Assembly: GCA_910589555.1 (NCBI GenBank)
Contig: CAJUTE010000002.1
Coordinates: forward strand, 109,712 to 173,711
Reading direction: 5' to 3'
Length of the DNA: 64,000 nt
From: an uncultured Muribaculum sp.
GTDB lineage: Bacteria; Bacteroidota; Bacteroidia; Bacteroidales; Muribaculaceae
Positions 18,901-28,324 of the stretch are shown in pieces. The position numbers and the translations under genes were made by a program. The first letter of the stretch is position 1, and every line of letters begins with the position of its first letter. Under the pieces are notes generated by a model. It saw nothing but the letters and a program-made list of their open reading frames with translations. It ran no database searches and was not told the origin of the DNA.

Positions 18901-21027
18901 TTATTTTTTTGCGGGTTTCAGCGGAATTATGAATAGGAATCTTGCACCGTCGGTGTAGGTGGGGTCGACCTTCACTGTCCCTTTGAGGATTTCGGCTATC
19001 AGGCGGCATATATGCAGCCCGAGTCCTGTTCCGCTTGAATATTGGTTCAGTTTGACGAAGCGATCGAAGATAACTTCCTGCTTGTTTTCGGGGATGCCTA
19101 TTCCCGTGTCGGTAACCGATATCACTACGTTTGATTTCTCGTCGTCGACTTTGTAGGAGAGTGTTATGCTTCCTGACTCGGTGAATTTTGCGGCGTTGTT
19201 CAGGAAGTTGGTTATCACTTGCTCCACTCTCACACGGTCAGTGTATATGACCAAATCGTCTTTAGGCGCGTCGAAATACATCTTGACGTTTTTCGACGCT
19301 TTTCTTGCCATTGTTGTGGTGGTGTTGATGCATATCTCGTTTAGCGATTCAGGACGATAGGTCACTTTCATTTCCCCGGTCTCAAGCTGCGATATGTCGA
19401 TTATGTCGGTTATGACGGTGTGCAGGATGTCATTGTTTTCCGCAATTATATTGGTGTATTTCTCCATCTCCTCACGCTTCTTTTCCGGCATCGAGTCGGC
19501 AATGAGTTGTGAGAATCCTACAATTGCGTTGAGCGGAGTGAGAATCTCGTGGCGCATATTCTGGATGAATTGCGTCTTGAGGCGGTTGGCGTTTTCGGCT
19601 TCATCGCGTGATGCAGTTATCTCTTCCTGAGCGGCGAGCAATGATTGTTTTTCGGCTTTCAGTTTCTTTTCCGATTTTATCAGCGCGCGTGACAGCTTTT
19701 TCTGGCGGTAGTACATTCTGGTCACGGAGATGAGGAACACGATGAGCAATAATGCCACGATGCTTGCTCCGATGATGATGTTGCGGTTTGTAGCCTCGAT
19801 CATGGCAATGTTTTCGTTCTGAAGCTCCATAGACTTGCGTCGCAGCGATTCCACGTCATAGAGTATCTGCAATTCCTGAGTTTTTGATTCCGATTCGGTG
19901 TCGATAAGCTCTTCAAGATAATCGCTGTACCCTTCCAGTGACTTGAGGAGAGTGTGGGTGTCGCCGGTGGCTCGTGACGCTGTGATCAGGTATTTCAGGT
20001 AGAACTGTCGGTAGCGTTGGTCGCGCATCGCTTCGGGATGACGCTTCAGAATAGGCAATGCCTTGTCATATTCTTTTTTCGACATGAGGTAGAATATGTG
20101 GGCTCTTTCGGTCATTTTCAAGTCCTGCATCACATCGGGGTTCCGGTGGGCGAGTTCAAGAATTCTCGAATAGTTTTCCTCGATTTCATTCTGAGGCATA
20201 TCTTCGAAGTTGTTGAGCAGACGCAGGCGGCACACGTATTCGCTTGTGTCATAGTTCTTGTATATGCGACCGGCGCTGCGGTATTTTGTTTTCAGCCGGT
20301 CGATTATGTCGAGGATAGCCTTGTTGGCTTCGATCGCTTTCTTGCGGTCGTTTTTCATCGTAGCCAATATAGCCTGTCGGTTGAAGAACATATTTCTCAG
20401 CGAGCCTCCTTCGCTGTGGGGCATCTCCTGAATGAGCGTTTCCAGCTCGTTAAGATACTTGACATACATATCGCCTTCGGTCATGTAGCTCAGACACAGA
20501 CACAGGGAGTACAGCTTCTCTATGCGTGAATATATGTCGTGGTCGGTATTGGTGCGATAGTCGTTTATAAGATTCTGCACTATTTCGCGGCGTTTCGCGG
20601 CGTCGACCGATTTTATGCGGTAGGATAGCCCGAGCAATTTTATGAACAGAGCGGTTTCTTTCTGATCCTCGGATTCGGGTAATTCACGCGCCTCTTTCTC
20701 GAAGATCCGCAGCATAGAGTCGGAGGTGAGAAACAGGTTGGCATTGTTTCTTAATATGTCAAGCTGTATGGCTTCGTTTTTAGTGCGTTTGGCAATGTCG
20801 GAGAGTTGTTGCGAGAATTCGTACTTTTGCGCTCTTGGCGACACGTCATAGAGATTGTACAGCAGCTTTATGCTGTCGTCGACAGTGGTGGCTCGTGAAA
20901 GCTCGATTTCCAGACTGTCTTTTATCGAATATTTTATAGGCGAGGCAAATGCCTGTGTTCCCTGAATGGCAAGCGAACACAATAGAGTTGAAATTAAGCC
21001 TGATATTATCCTCAATGTATAGTGCAT
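18901..21027 (-). CDS. Orphan TPR-containing sensor histidine kinase
   Basis: 708 residues. After a signal peptide (ending near AFA) comes a periplasmic helical region of about 370 residues that reads as degenerate TPR repeats, then a TM near 415-435 (IIIGASIVALLLIVFLISVT), a coiled coil, and the HisKA domain with the phosphoacceptor His493 in MRHEILTPLNAIVGFSQ. The ATPase domain has NNAAKF, DTGIGIP, FDRFVKLN and GTGLGLHI. It is an inner-membrane kinase sensing something in the periplasm. No response regulator is adjacent, and it has no receiver or DNA-binding domain of its own. It converges with the export operon. Confidence 0.9.
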   Translation of the reverse strand: MHYTLRIISGLISTLLCSLAIQGTQAFASPIKYSIKDSLEIELSRATTVDDSIKLLYNLYDVSPRAQKYEFSQQLSDIAKRTKNEAIQLDILRNNANLFLTSDSMLRIFEKEARELPESEDQKETALFIKLLGLSYRIKSVDAAKRREIVQNLINDYRTNTDHDIYSRIEKLYSLCLCLSYMTEGDMYVKYLNELETLIQEMPHSEGGSLRNMFFNRQAILATMKNDRKKAIEANKAILDIIDRLKTKYRSAGRIYKNYDTSEYVCRLRLLNNFEDMPQNEIEENYSRILELAHRNPDVMQDLKMTERAHIFYLMSKKEYDKALPILKRHPEAMRDQRYRQFYLKYLITASRATGDTHTLLKSLEGYSDYLEELIDTESESKTQELQILYDVESLRRKSMELQNENIAMIEATNRNIIIGASIVALLLIVFLISVTRMYYRQKKLSRALIKSEKKLKAEKQSLLAAQEEITASRDEAENANRLKTQFIQNMRHEILTPLNAIVGFSQLIADSMPEKKREEMEKYTNIIAENNDILHTVITDIIDISQLETGEMKVTYRPESLNEICINTTTTMARKASKNVKMYFDAPKDDLVIYTDRVRVEQVITNFLNNAAKFTESGSITLSYKVDDEKSNVVISVTDTGIGIPENKQEVIFDRFVKLNQYSSGTGLGLHICRLIAEILKGTVKVDPTYTDGARFLFIIPLKPAKK

Positions 21028-21164
21028 AAAAATGTGATGAAATGATTGGTACGCTATACTATGTTAAGCACGTCTTTACAAATATACTCCTTTATTGATT
21101 AACCCACACGCATGGTGTGGGTAATTTAACGGTATTGTAATCATGTCGCCACACTCGCCATGAA

Positions 21165-21208
21165 AAAAGTTACGGGGTTTGGGCGCGCTTGCGATTCCCA
21201 AACCCCGT
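21165..21208 (-). terminator. Terminator of the OmpA-like lipoprotein gene
   Basis: ACGGGGTTTGGG (21172-21183) pairs with CCCAAACCCCGT (21197-21208). Read on the minus strand the hairpin is followed by AACTTTTTTC, as in an intrinsic terminator, 25 bases past the OmpA-like stop. Confidence 0.8.
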
Positions 21209-21232
21209 TATGAGGATGATGATGGCGGCTTA

Positions 21233-21931
21233 TCAGCGGAGAGTTCCGTTTTCAGCTTCCTGTACCATCTGCTTGCTTGCGGTCACGTATATTTCGACAC
21301 GTCGGTTCTGAGCTCTTCCTTCAGGAGTGGCGTTGGAAGCCACATATCCAGCCATCGGAATTCCCTGGGCGGTGCAACGTGAGGGAGCTATGCCTGAATT
21401 TACAAGGTAGGCAAGGACGGCATCGGCACGTCCGGTAGAAACTCTCTGGTTCACAGCCTCGGTACCGGTGTTGTCGGTGAAACCGTAGATCTGTACGTCG
21501 GTCAATGGGTTGTCGCGCAGTGAAACCACGAAGTTGGACAGTTCGCTTTTAGCTGAGGTGCTGAGGGTAGTGCCGTTGGTGGGGAATAGGATTCCGCCGG
21601 GGAAGGTGACCTTGATCGCCTGCAAGCCGTTCTGGTCGGTGGTTTCTTCCACTGTTGCCTGTGGCAAAGACTGGGCAAGCTCTTTCTGCTGGTTGTCCAT
21701 CTTCTTTCCGATAAGGGCTCCTGCTCCTGCTCCTACGCCTGCTCCGATCGCGCTGCCGATTGCCGCACCTTTACCGCCGCCTATAAGAGCGCCAAGTCCG
21801 GCACCGAGCGCGGCACCGCCGCCGCCACCTATGAGGGCGCCTTTCCCGGTATTGTTCATTGTAGAACAACTTGATGATAATAGCATGCCGAGTGAAAGAA
21901 TTACGGCGCCTGTGATTTTAAGAAGTTTCAT
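21233..21931 (-). CDS. OmpA-family lipoprotein with glycine-zipper domain
   Basis: 232 residues from ATG 21931; a TTG two codons upstream is less likely. The lipobox LLSSSCSTMN places the lipidated Cys near residue 22. Residues about 30-80 are a glycine-zipper block (repeated GAxxGAGLGALIGGGKGAAIGS). The C-terminal OmpA-like domain (about 110-225) has IYGFTDNTGTEAVNQRVSTGRADAV and RAQNRRVEIYV, the peptidoglycan-binding signature. It most likely ties the outer membrane to the cell wall, like Pal or YiaD. It is transcribed divergently from the DMT transporter, with a promoter element at 21967 and a terminator at 21165. Confidence 0.92.
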   Translation of the reverse strand: MKLLKITGAVILSLGMLLSSSCSTMNNTGKGALIGGGGGAALGAGLGALIGGGKGAAIGSAIGAGVGAGAGALIGKKMDNQQKELAQSLPQATVEETTDQNGLQAIKVTFPGGILFPTNGTTLSTSAKSELSNFVVSLRDNPLTDVQIYGFTDNTGTEAVNQRVSTGRADAVLAYLVNSGIAPSRCTAQGIPMAGYVASNATPEGRAQNRRVEIYVTASKQMVQEAENGTLR

Positions 21932-21966
21932 ATTCAAAAATTTTAAGTTAATGATTAAATCTTTTG

Positions 21967-21974
21967 CAAAGTTA
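21967..21974 (-). promoter_or_regulatory. Promoter -7 element for the OmpA-like gene
   Basis: On the minus strand this is TAACTTTG, a match to TAnnTTTG, 36 bases before the ATG. No clear -33 TTTG is present at 19-21 bases. Confidence 0.5.
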
Positions 21975-22048
21975 ATAAAATCATCTTCATTTAAATATTA
22001 ATACAAGGTAAATGGAAAAAATGTTTTTAAGGTGTGAAAATTTTCCAT

Positions 22049-22056
22049 TAAATTTG
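22049..22056 (+). promoter_or_regulatory. Promoter -7 element for the DMT transporter
   Basis: TAAATTTG at 22049-22056, 24 bases before the ATG at 22080. Only a T-rich stretch (GTTTTTAA) is at the -33 distance. Confidence 0.45.
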
Positions 22057-22079
22057 CAAAGGGTTATTACTTAATTGCC

Positions 22080-22988
22080 ATGAGTAAAATGAGAAGCAGG
22101 GAATCAAATAATGTGTGGTATCATCTTGGCGCGATTCTGACAATGATCGCGTGGGGTGTGTCGTTTGTATCGACAAAGGTGTTGCTTGATAATGGCTTGC
22201 AGCCCACCGAAGTGTATGTCTACCGCACATTGCTTGCCTACGTGATCATATTGGCGATAAATCATTCCCGCCTGTTCTCCAATTCACTGCGCGACGAGCT
22301 GCTGTTTGTGGTGTGTGGATTGTGTGCCGGCTCGCTGTACTATATCGCTGAGAACACGGCTCTTGAATATACGCTTGTGTCCAATGTGTCGCTGATTGTG
22401 ACATTGGCGCCGCTGATCACCACTCTTCTTGTGGGAGCTATATATAAGAATGAGCGTCCCGGGAGGAATGTGCTCATAGGGTCGCTCATCGCTTTTGTGG
22501 GTGTGGGCTTTGTCATCTTCAACAGCAGTTTTGAGCTGAATGTGAAGCCTTTGGGTGACTTGCTCGCGTTGGGAGCGGCTTTTTCGTGGTCGGTATATTC
22601 ATTGGTGTTGAGGAAGCTGAGCGCCCTCTATGGGGTTATGTTCATATCGCGCAAGACATTCTTCTACGGTATGCTCACGGCTATACCGTTTCTGCTGGGG
22701 CAGCCGGGGCACACGCCGCTGTCGGTGTTTGCGCAGGTTGATGTGATACTGAACCTTGTGTTTCTCGGAGTGTTCTGCTCGATGCTCGCATTTGTGATAT
22801 GGGCTTGGGTCAATAAGGGTCTCGGCGCCATAAAGGCAAGCAACTATCTTTATTTCCAGCCTATAGTCACGTTGATAGCGTCGGCTCTGTTGCTCGGCGA
22901 GGTTGTGTCGATAGTGGGCTATACCGGCTGCGCGTTGATTCTTGCAGGTGTGTGGTTCAGCGACCGGTACGGTAAGAAGTACCGTTGA
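22080..22988 (+). CDS. DMT-superfamily (EamA) transporter
   Basis: 302 residues with ten predicted TM helices in two EamA repeats. The first contains WGVSFVSTKVLLDNGLQPTEVYVYRTLLAY. The second starts near LGDLLALGAAFSWSVYSLVLRKL and ends with YLYFQPIVTLIASALLLGE, a typical late-EamA motif. Members export amino acids, nucleobases or other metabolites; the substrate cannot be read here. It stands alone between a divergent OmpA-like gene and a TPR gene 125 bases on. A second, unrelated-looking DMT gene lies at 53401. Confidence 0.9.
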   Translation: MSKMRSRESNNVWYHLGAILTMIAWGVSFVSTKVLLDNGLQPTEVYVYRTLLAYVIILAINHSRLFSNSLRDELLFVVCGLCAGSLYYIAENTALEYTLVSNVSLIVTLAPLITTLLVGAIYKNERPGRNVLIGSLIAFVGVGFVIFNSSFELNVKPLGDLLALGAAFSWSVYSLVLRKLSALYGVMFISRKTFFYGMLTAIPFLLGQPGHTPLSVFAQVDVILNLVFLGVFCSMLAFVIWAWVNKGLGAIKASNYLYFQPIVTLIASALLLGEVVSIVGYTGCALILAGVWFSDRYGKKYR

Positions 22989-23113
22989 TTCCGGCTGATA
23001 GCGGGTCGCCGGCGTGTGATGTGGCGCTATTGAGGGAGCGAAATGTTATTTTATTCAAAAAATCCCGATTTTCATTATAAATAGCGTAACTTTACAGCTC
23101 ATAACAACCCATT

Positions 23114-25147
23114 ATGCTTTTTAAGCCGGTCATGAAATTCATAAGACATATATTTTTGTTTCTGGCATTGTGCATGAGCTATGCTGGAAATCTTCACGGT
23201 CAGATTAACACGGAGCAGGTGTTGCGGATAGGGCAGAACTCGCTTTATCTGGAGGACTATGTGCTGTCGATTCAATATTTCAATCAGATTATCGCGGTGA
23301 AGCCCTACTGGGCGCAGCCTTATTTTTACCGAGCCATAGCCAAACTCAGTCTTGACGATTACCGTGGTGCGGAGGAGGATGCGTCGCTCGCCATAGAGCG
23401 CAATCCGTTTATTTCCGGCGCATACGAGGTGAGGGGAGTGGCTCTTCAGAATATGGGCAGGCAGCGTGAGGCTATCGCCGACTATGACCGTGCTCTCGAA
23501 CAGCTCCCCCACAGCCGCAACATACTTCTCAACAAGGCACTCGCTCAGGAGGATGTCGAGGATTATGCCGGCGCTGACAGCACGTATGCCACGCTTTTGA
23601 GGATCTATCCTAAATTTGACACCGGATATGTGGGACGTGCGAAGCTCCATCTGGCACAGGGAGACACAGTGGCGGCTCTCGCCGATATTGACACGGCGCT
23701 TTCCATCAACAAGAACTCGACCAATGCCTACTCCTTGCGTTCCGACATCGCCATCAAGTCGAAGAAAGATTATGAATCGGCGCTTGCCGATATGAACGAG
23801 GCGATAAAGTTGCAGCCGCAGTTTGCCGGATATTTCATCAACAGGGCGTTTCTGCGTTATAATCTTAATGATTACTTCGGGGCTATGGCTGACTATGATT
23901 ACGCCATTCAGCTTGAGCCGCTTAATGCCACGGCTCTCTTCAACCGAGGATTGCTTAGAGCCGAGGTGCATGACAACAATAAGGCTATCGACGATTTTAC
24001 GCAGGTGCTGAATCTTGACCGCAATAACTATCATGCGCTGTATAACCGTGCCATACTCTACAAGGAGATTGCCGACTACCGTTCATCAATAGCTGATCTT
24101 GACCGGGTCATAGACGAGTTCCCTGATTTTTCGGGAGCATATTTTCTGCGTTCCGAGAATCTGCGTCTGCTTGGCGATTATAACCGTGCCGAGAAGGACT
24201 ACCGCAAGTCGATCGCGTTGTCGAAGAAACCGGTGACTGCCGATGATGGCAATTCGGCGTCGGAAAATCAGGCTGCGGCTGTCGAAGAGTCGGAGGATGT
24301 GGCAGCCATGTTCACTTCATTGCAGACTATTGACGACAATTCAGATATCAAGGAGGGGTATCAGACCCCCGGCATAAAGGGCAGAGTGCAGGATCGACGC
24401 TCGATGGTTGAGCTTGAACCTCCGTTCACACTCAGCTACTATGTGACCACTACTGAAATAAAGGAGACCCCCTATTATATAAAGGAGGTGGATGATCTTA
24501 ACGCCACACGCGCCCTGCGATTCCTGTTGATGGTGGCTAACCGTGAGCCGCAACTGTCGGAAGAGGATGCCATAAACCGCCATTTTGCATCGATAGAGTA
24601 TTATAACTCCTATATCTCCACCCACACTCCACGTGCCGTTGACTACTTTGGCAGAGCGATGGACTACTACACGCTGCGCAACTATCAGGCTGCGCTTGCC
24701 GATCTTAACCGAGCCATCGAGCTGACTCCTGATTTCGCGATCGCTTATCTTCTCCGGGCTAATGTGCGCCGTCTTAACGCCGAGGCGTCGAGAGCGGTGG
24801 AGGGTAATGGCGATGCGTCGGCTGCGGCATTGGGGCAGGCGGCGATGAAGATGGTCAATGCCGAAGCTCTCGAAGATATCGACAAGGTTATCGAGCTGTC
24901 GCCGCGTATGTCTTTCGCGTGGTACAATAAAGGCACGTTGCTTGCGGCGGCGGGTGACTATACCTCGGCGATAAGCGCGTTTAACAAAGCGATAGAGCTG
25001 AAGCCTGATTTTGGTGAGGCATACTATAACCGAGGGTATATTTACTTGAATATGGGCAATCGCAATGCCGGCATGGCTGACTTGAGCAAAGCGGGCGAGC
25101 TGGGCATAGTGCCGAGCTATAATCTGCTGAAACGCATGACGCGATGA
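23114..25147 (+). CDS. Secreted tetratricopeptide-repeat protein
   Basis: 677 residues, with a signal peptide when read from either ATG 23114 or ATG 23132 (MKFIRHIFLFLALCMSYAG); the choice is open. At least eleven TPR units run from about residue 30 to 370, each with the W/Y-x-x-L/A-Y-x-x-R pattern (for example YNRAILYKEIADYRSSIADLDRVIDE). A linker of about 120 residues follows (rich in E/D, with PPFTLSYYVTTTEIKETPYY), and then more TPRs to the end (FAWYNKGTLLAAAGDYTSAISAFNKAIEL). TPR proteins are protein-protein scaffolds; the partner is unknown. A near-consensus TAACTTTA is at 23087-23094. Confidence 0.9.
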   Translation: MLFKPVMKFIRHIFLFLALCMSYAGNLHGQINTEQVLRIGQNSLYLEDYVLSIQYFNQIIAVKPYWAQPYFYRAIAKLSLDDYRGAEEDASLAIERNPFISGAYEVRGVALQNMGRQREAIADYDRALEQLPHSRNILLNKALAQEDVEDYAGADSTYATLLRIYPKFDTGYVGRAKLHLAQGDTVAALADIDTALSINKNSTNAYSLRSDIAIKSKKDYESALADMNEAIKLQPQFAGYFINRAFLRYNLNDYFGAMADYDYAIQLEPLNATALFNRGLLRAEVHDNNKAIDDFTQVLNLDRNNYHALYNRAILYKEIADYRSSIADLDRVIDEFPDFSGAYFLRSENLRLLGDYNRAEKDYRKSIALSKKPVTADDGNSASENQAAAVEESEDVAAMFTSLQTIDDNSDIKEGYQTPGIKGRVQDRRSMVELEPPFTLSYYVTTTEIKETPYYIKEVDDLNATRALRFLLMVANREPQLSEEDAINRHFASIEYYNSYISTHTPRAVDYFGRAMDYYTLRNYQAALADLNRAIELTPDFAIAYLLRANVRRLNAEASRAVEGNGDASAAALGQAAMKMVNAEALEDIDKVIELSPRMSFAWYNKGTLLAAAGDYTSAISAFNKAIELKPDFGEAYYNRGYIYLNMGNRNAGMADLSKAGELGIVPSYNLLKRMTR

Positions 25148-25210
25148 CGCGGCATGATGCGTGTCTTTGGCGCGATTGTGTTCTTTGGTGGTATTGCGGC
25201 AAAAAAAATC

Positions 25211-25241
25211 TTGCCATTTAGAGTAAAATTTAGTAAGTTTG
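25211..25241 (+). promoter_or_regulatory. Promoter for the DUF4301 gene
   Basis: TTG at 25211-25213, 20 bases, TAAGTTTG at 25234-25241. Expected start near 25248, about 22 bases before the ATG. Confidence 0.65.
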
Positions 25242-25269
25242 CTAAAATTATTAACCTATCTATAAAACT

Positions 25270-26790
25270 ATGTCACCTGAAGAACTCAAGACGCTCCAAG
25301 AGCGTGGCATCTCTCCTGAAGTATTTGAATCCCAAATACGCCGATTTGCAACCGGTTTCCCCTATCTGAAAATCATAGATTCGGCACGTGTTGGCAACGG
25401 CATCACCAGCCTTAATGACGAAGAACAGCAGAAAGCAGTGGACCGGTGGTCGGAATTTCTTGCTGACGGCGGTCAAGTATATAAATTTGTGCCGGCATCA
25501 GGGGCTGCATCACGAATGTTCAAGGCTCTGTTTGAATTTTTAGACGGTGATTCCGACTCGCCTAAGGCAGGAAGCCCTGTTGAGCAGTTCATAGCCCAAT
25601 TGCATAATTTCGCTTTCTATGACGAGCTCAACGAAGTGAGCAAGAAACTTTACAATGCCGACCTTGACACATTGGTGAATGACGGCAGAAACAAGGACAT
25701 TGTGGCTGCATTGCTTGGCAAAGACGGATTGAACTACGGAAATCTGCCTAAGGGCTTGCTGAAGTTCCATTCCTATGCCGATGGTTCACGCACTCCGCTT
25801 GAAGAGCATCTTGTGGAAGGCGCCCAGACTGCGACTAACAGTGCGGGTGTGGTAAATCTGCATTTCACCGTGTCGCCTGAGCATCGCGCGTTGTTTGAGA
25901 AAAAAATTGCTGAAGCCCTTCCTGCGATGGAGAAACGATTCGGCGTCAAGTATAACATCAGCCTTTCAGAGCAGAAGAAATCCACTGATACCGTGGCTGT
26001 GAATCCTGACAACACTCCGTTCATCGACAACGGCAAGATTCTGTTCCGTCCCGGTGGCCACGGCGCGTTGATTGAGAATCTCAATGACATCGATTCGGCT
26101 GTGGTGTTCATCAAGAATATCGACAATGTTGTGCCCGACTCACAGCGTGAGGTCACTATCGCATATAAGAGAGTGATTGCCGGCTATCTTATTGAGATCC
26201 ATGACAAGATTGAGAAGTATCTGGGCATGATCAACACCGGCAAGTACACAATCGATGACGTGAGGGAGATGATCTCGTTCATGCATAATGTGCTTAACAT
26301 CAGAGACGAGAAGATGAAGCATCTTGAGGATGCCGATCTGGTGCTTTACATAAAGAGCAAGCTCAACCGCCCCTTGAGAGTGTGTGGAATGGTGCGCAAC
26401 GAGGGTGAACCCGGCGGCGGTCCGTTTATCACGGTGAATTCCGACGGTTCCTCTTCGCCACAGATTCTTGAAAGCACCCAGATTGATCCCGCCAACGACC
26501 AATACAAGGAGATGGTGAGCAAAGCCACCCACTTTAATCCGGTTGACCTTGTGTGCTACATCAAGGATGTGGATGGCAAGAAATTCAACCTCACTTCCTA
26601 TGTGGATCCCGATACCGGATTTATCTCCTCGAAATCGAAGAGCGGCAAGGAGCTTCGCGCCCTTGAGCTTCCGGGATTGTGGAACGGTGCCATGAGCGAC
26701 TGGAACACAGCGTTTGTCGAGGTGCCGATTGCCACTTTCAACCCTGTTAAAACGGTCAATGACCTTCTTCGCAAGGCGCATCAAAGCTGA
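25270..26790 (+). CDS. DUF4301 family protein
   Basis: 506 residues, full length for DUF4301, a Bacteroidetes-rich family of unknown function. The N-terminus MSPEELKTLQERGISPEVFESQIRRF and the glycine-rich VPASGAASRMFKALF are characteristic. The latter resembles the nucleotide-binding loop of sugar nucleotidyltransferases, and later segments (KILFRPGGHGALIENLNDID, CGMVRNEGEPGGGPFITVN) would suit a nucleotidyltransferase-like fold; that is inference. No signal peptide, so it is cytoplasmic. It has its own promoter and is followed 34 bases later by the acetyltransferase gene, so co-transcription is possible. Confidence 0.82.
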   Translation: MSPEELKTLQERGISPEVFESQIRRFATGFPYLKIIDSARVGNGITSLNDEEQQKAVDRWSEFLADGGQVYKFVPASGAASRMFKALFEFLDGDSDSPKAGSPVEQFIAQLHNFAFYDELNEVSKKLYNADLDTLVNDGRNKDIVAALLGKDGLNYGNLPKGLLKFHSYADGSRTPLEEHLVEGAQTATNSAGVVNLHFTVSPEHRALFEKKIAEALPAMEKRFGVKYNISLSEQKKSTDTVAVNPDNTPFIDNGKILFRPGGHGALIENLNDIDSAVVFIKNIDNVVPDSQREVTIAYKRVIAGYLIEIHDKIEKYLGMINTGKYTIDDVREMISFMHNVLNIRDEKMKHLEDADLVLYIKSKLNRPLRVCGMVRNEGEPGGGPFITVNSDGSSSPQILESTQIDPANDQYKEMVSKATHFNPVDLVCYIKDVDGKKFNLTSYVDPDTGFISSKSKSGKELRALELPGLWNGAMSDWNTAFVEVPIATFNPVKTVNDLLRKAHQS

Positions 26791-26824
26791 TAAACATTCA
26801 TAGCTGCCGGAGTGTTATATAATC

Positions 26825-27880
26825 ATGAAAAAGAAAGATATAGTACTGAAACTCTGGCGAGAATGTTTTGATGACAGCGACCAGTTCGTCGATATGTTTT
26901 TTTCAAGAGTTTATCGTGATGAAGATGCTCTTGTGCTTGATAAAGACGGCAGAGTCGTGAGCTCAATGTTATTGCAGCGTTACTCCATGAATTTTCACGG
27001 GGTGACGCTGCCTGTCAGTTATATATGCGGCGCCGCCACGGCTCCCGAGATGCGTGCCCACGGGTACATGGCTGAACTGCTTTCCGAGGGGCTCAATGAA
27101 TCTTATCGGCGCGGTGATGCGTTCAGCACGCTGATCCCGGCATCGGGATGGCTGTTCAAGTATTATGAGAAAGCCGGTTTTTCGCCGGTGTTCTACACTT
27201 GTGTGGAGCATTTCACGTCGGCTCATCCGTTCCGTCATTGCGGAGTCTATAACGCCTACACCGATATCGGCTCGGAGGAGGCATACCGCTTTTTCAACAC
27301 TATGATGGAGGCGAGACCGTGTTGCGTGCAGCATACCCGCGAACAGTATCATGACATAGTCATGGATAATTCGGTCGACGGGGGTAGCGTGCTGGCTGTC
27401 TCTGACGTTGACGGCGTGATTGCGGCTATGGCATTTGCCGTTCCTGATGATGGTGAGGTGACCGTGAAAGAACTGCTTGCCGTCGGTGACGATGCTGCCA
27501 ACGGCGTGCTGTCGCTCGTCAAGGAAACTTTCGGGGATATGCCTATGAGTGTGTGGCGTTATTTCTCGCCCGGTGTTGAGTCGAGTGTCAGAGGCATGGC
27601 TCGTGTGGTCAATGTGGGCTTGGTGTTGTCGACATTGGCTCAATCCCATCCGGAGCTGAAGCTTTCCGTGAGGGTTCATGACAGAGTGATTCCGGAAAAT
27701 TGCCACATATATGTGGTGAAGGATTGCCGCTGCATGGTGGATGACAGTCGCGATGCGGAATCTCTTGACTATGACGTGGACGTGGAGGTGCTCACCTCGA
27801 TACTGTTCGGGAATGAGGTCACAGAGAAAATACTTGAATTTCCTGCCGTAAGGCCTTATATAAGCTTAATGTTGGATTAA
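26825..27880 (+). CDS. GNAT-family N-acetyltransferase (Eis-like)
   Basis: 351 residues. The N-terminal GNAT domain (about 1-150) has the acetyl-CoA loop region CGAATAPEMRAHGYMAELL and the motif-B-like LIPASGWLFKYYEKAGFSPVF. A second acetyltransferase-like part and a C-terminal lobe follow, as in the Eis type (Acetyltransf_9 plus SCP-like domain). These enzymes transfer acetyl groups from acetyl-CoA to amines; the acceptor is unknown. Its TAA stop is directly abutted by the ATG of the thioredoxin gene (TTAAATG), so the two are translated as a coupled pair. Confidence 0.85.
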   Translation: MKKKDIVLKLWRECFDDSDQFVDMFFSRVYRDEDALVLDKDGRVVSSMLLQRYSMNFHGVTLPVSYICGAATAPEMRAHGYMAELLSEGLNESYRRGDAFSTLIPASGWLFKYYEKAGFSPVFYTCVEHFTSAHPFRHCGVYNAYTDIGSEEAYRFFNTMMEARPCCVQHTREQYHDIVMDNSVDGGSVLAVSDVDGVIAAMAFAVPDDGEVTVKELLAVGDDAANGVLSLVKETFGDMPMSVWRYFSPGVESSVRGMARVVNVGLVLSTLAQSHPELKLSVRVHDRVIPENCHIYVVKDCRCMVDDSRDAESLDYDVDVEVLTSILFGNEVTEKILEFPAVRPYISLMLD

Positions 27881-28315
27881 ATGAAAATGAAAAAGATTTT
27901 AATTGCGGCGGCGTTGTTTATTGCCGATGCCAATGTAGCGGCTGTAGCCGCTGATAATGTCACAGAGATCAATCAGGATGAATTTGTGAGCAAAATATAT
28001 GATTACCGCACTGACTCGGTGGCAAAATCGATGGCGTTGCCGGCGGTTGTCGATTTCTGGGCGCCATGGTGCGCTCCGTGCCTGCGGCTTGCTCCGATCA
28101 TTGACGAACTCGCAGAAAAATATGCCGGAAAGGTGAATTTCTATAAGATGAATATCGATGACAACCAGCAGTTGGCACGTGATCTCGGAATATCATCAAT
28201 ACCACTTGTGGTGCTGTTCCCCAATGATGGAACACCCATCAAGGGAATGATGGGTGTCCAGCCTAAGGATTTTATCGAAGGCATGATCAATGAATCGCTG
28301 CTTCACCAAAAGTGA
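27881..28315 (+). CDS. Thioredoxin-family protein with signal peptide
   Basis: 144 residues. The N-terminal hydrophobic segment MKMKKILIAAALFIADANVAAVAA looks like a signal peptide, so the protein probably works in the periplasm. The thioredoxin fold follows, with the active site WAPWCAPCLRLAP (CAPC, versus CGPC in classical thioredoxin) and the cis-Pro loop SSIPLVVLFPNDG. It would reduce or exchange protein disulphides. The gene abuts the acetyltransferase stop with zero spacing. An internal start at Met3 is possible. Confidence 0.9.
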   Translation: MKMKKILIAAALFIADANVAAVAADNVTEINQDEFVSKIYDYRTDSVAKSMALPAVVDFWAPWCAPCLRLAPIIDELAEKYAGKVNFYKMNIDDNQQLARDLGISSIPLVVLFPNDGTPIKGMMGVQPKDFIEGMINESLLHQK

Positions 28316-28324
28316 AGTGGCTGA

